Of a DNA stretch of 13,885 nucleotides, positions 13,838-13,885 are shown piece after piece. Position 1 is the stretch's first letter. Each line of letters starts with the position of its first letter. Made by a program: the position numbers and the translations under genes. This DNA is from Aphodosoma sp045614825 (GTDB taxonomy: Bacteria; Bacteroidota; Bacteroidia; Bacteroidales; Paludibacteraceae). Under the pieces are notes generated by a model. The model was not told the origin of the DNA, did no database searches, and worked only from the letters and a program-made list of their open reading frames with translations. The stretch is from contig JAZLDO010000067.1 of the NCBI GenBank assembly GCA_045614825.1, forward strand, positions 1 to 13,885, written 5' to 3'.

Positions 13838-13885
13838 TCAAAGTTCCCTCAAAACCTCCAACGACCTCAATTCTCCAAACTCTGC
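13838..13885 (-). CDS. Possible 3' end of an unidentified minus-strand gene
   Basis: Read leftward from the window edge, one frame gives fifteen codons, AEFGELRSLEVLREL, then TGA at 13838-13840. The composition suits an amphipathic C-terminal helix, and the stop lies 11 nt from an outer TGTACTT motif copy, just as the MATE stop lies 4 nt from one. The piece is too short for identification, and the purine-rich strand could instead be low-complexity intergenic sequence. Confidence 0.3.
   Translation of the reverse strand, partial: AEFGELRSLEVLREL

Noticed and set aside
13821..13885. Plus-strand frame from ATG 13821 to the window edge
   Set aside because: The ATG lies inside a TGTACTT motif copy and the reading (MLKLKNQSSLKTS and on) is low in complexity; the opposite strand gives a more plausible gene end, though neither is certain.

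Overview
The window reads as a chromosomal segment of an anaerobic member of the Bacteroidota, most likely Bacteroidales. Two promoters match the Bacteroidetes consensus (TTG at -33, TAnnTTTG at -7). Starts lack clear Shine-Dalgarno sequences and follow A-rich leaders. The gene set (short Psd, cytidylate-kinase-like P-loop protein, stand-alone [FeFe] hydrogenase of the group B type) fits that phylum. No genus can be named from sequence alone.

Layout: (1) 1-1481, the 3' three-quarters of dnaG (primase), running in from the left edge and closed by a hairpin-U-tract terminator. (2) 1676-9295, a long same-strand series behind one recognisable promoter: sufB (Fe-S scaffold), pnuC (vitamin-precursor transporter), a small DedA/YqaA-type membrane protein, rsfS (ribosome silencing), ftsH (membrane AAA protease), cdsA and psd (phospholipid synthesis), and a CPBP-family membrane protease. 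No other consensus promoter was found in the gaps, so this may be one housekeeping operon for membrane, ribosome and protein quality-control functions. (3) 9352-9396, a bidirectional terminator facing the convergent minus-strand genes. (4) 9415-10875, an [FeFe] hydrogenase with its own promoter. (5) 10991-12000, an overlapping pair: a cytidylate-kinase-like gene followed by a small AT-rich HAD-like gene. (6) 12211-13566, a MATE exporter. (7) 13838-13885, possibly the last codons of another minus-strand gene.

The most unusual content is in the spacers. From 3.2 to 10.9 kb nearly every gap holds a phased array of degenerate 7-bp repeats, each gap with its own heptamer, and several arrays contain the stop codon of the preceding gene. 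From 12.0 to 13.9 kb these vanish and two spacers around the MATE gene instead carry ten copies of a TGTACTT motif in a nested, mirror-symmetric order. Neither pattern is explained by the genes. Both look like lineage-specific intergenic systems worth a genome-wide search.
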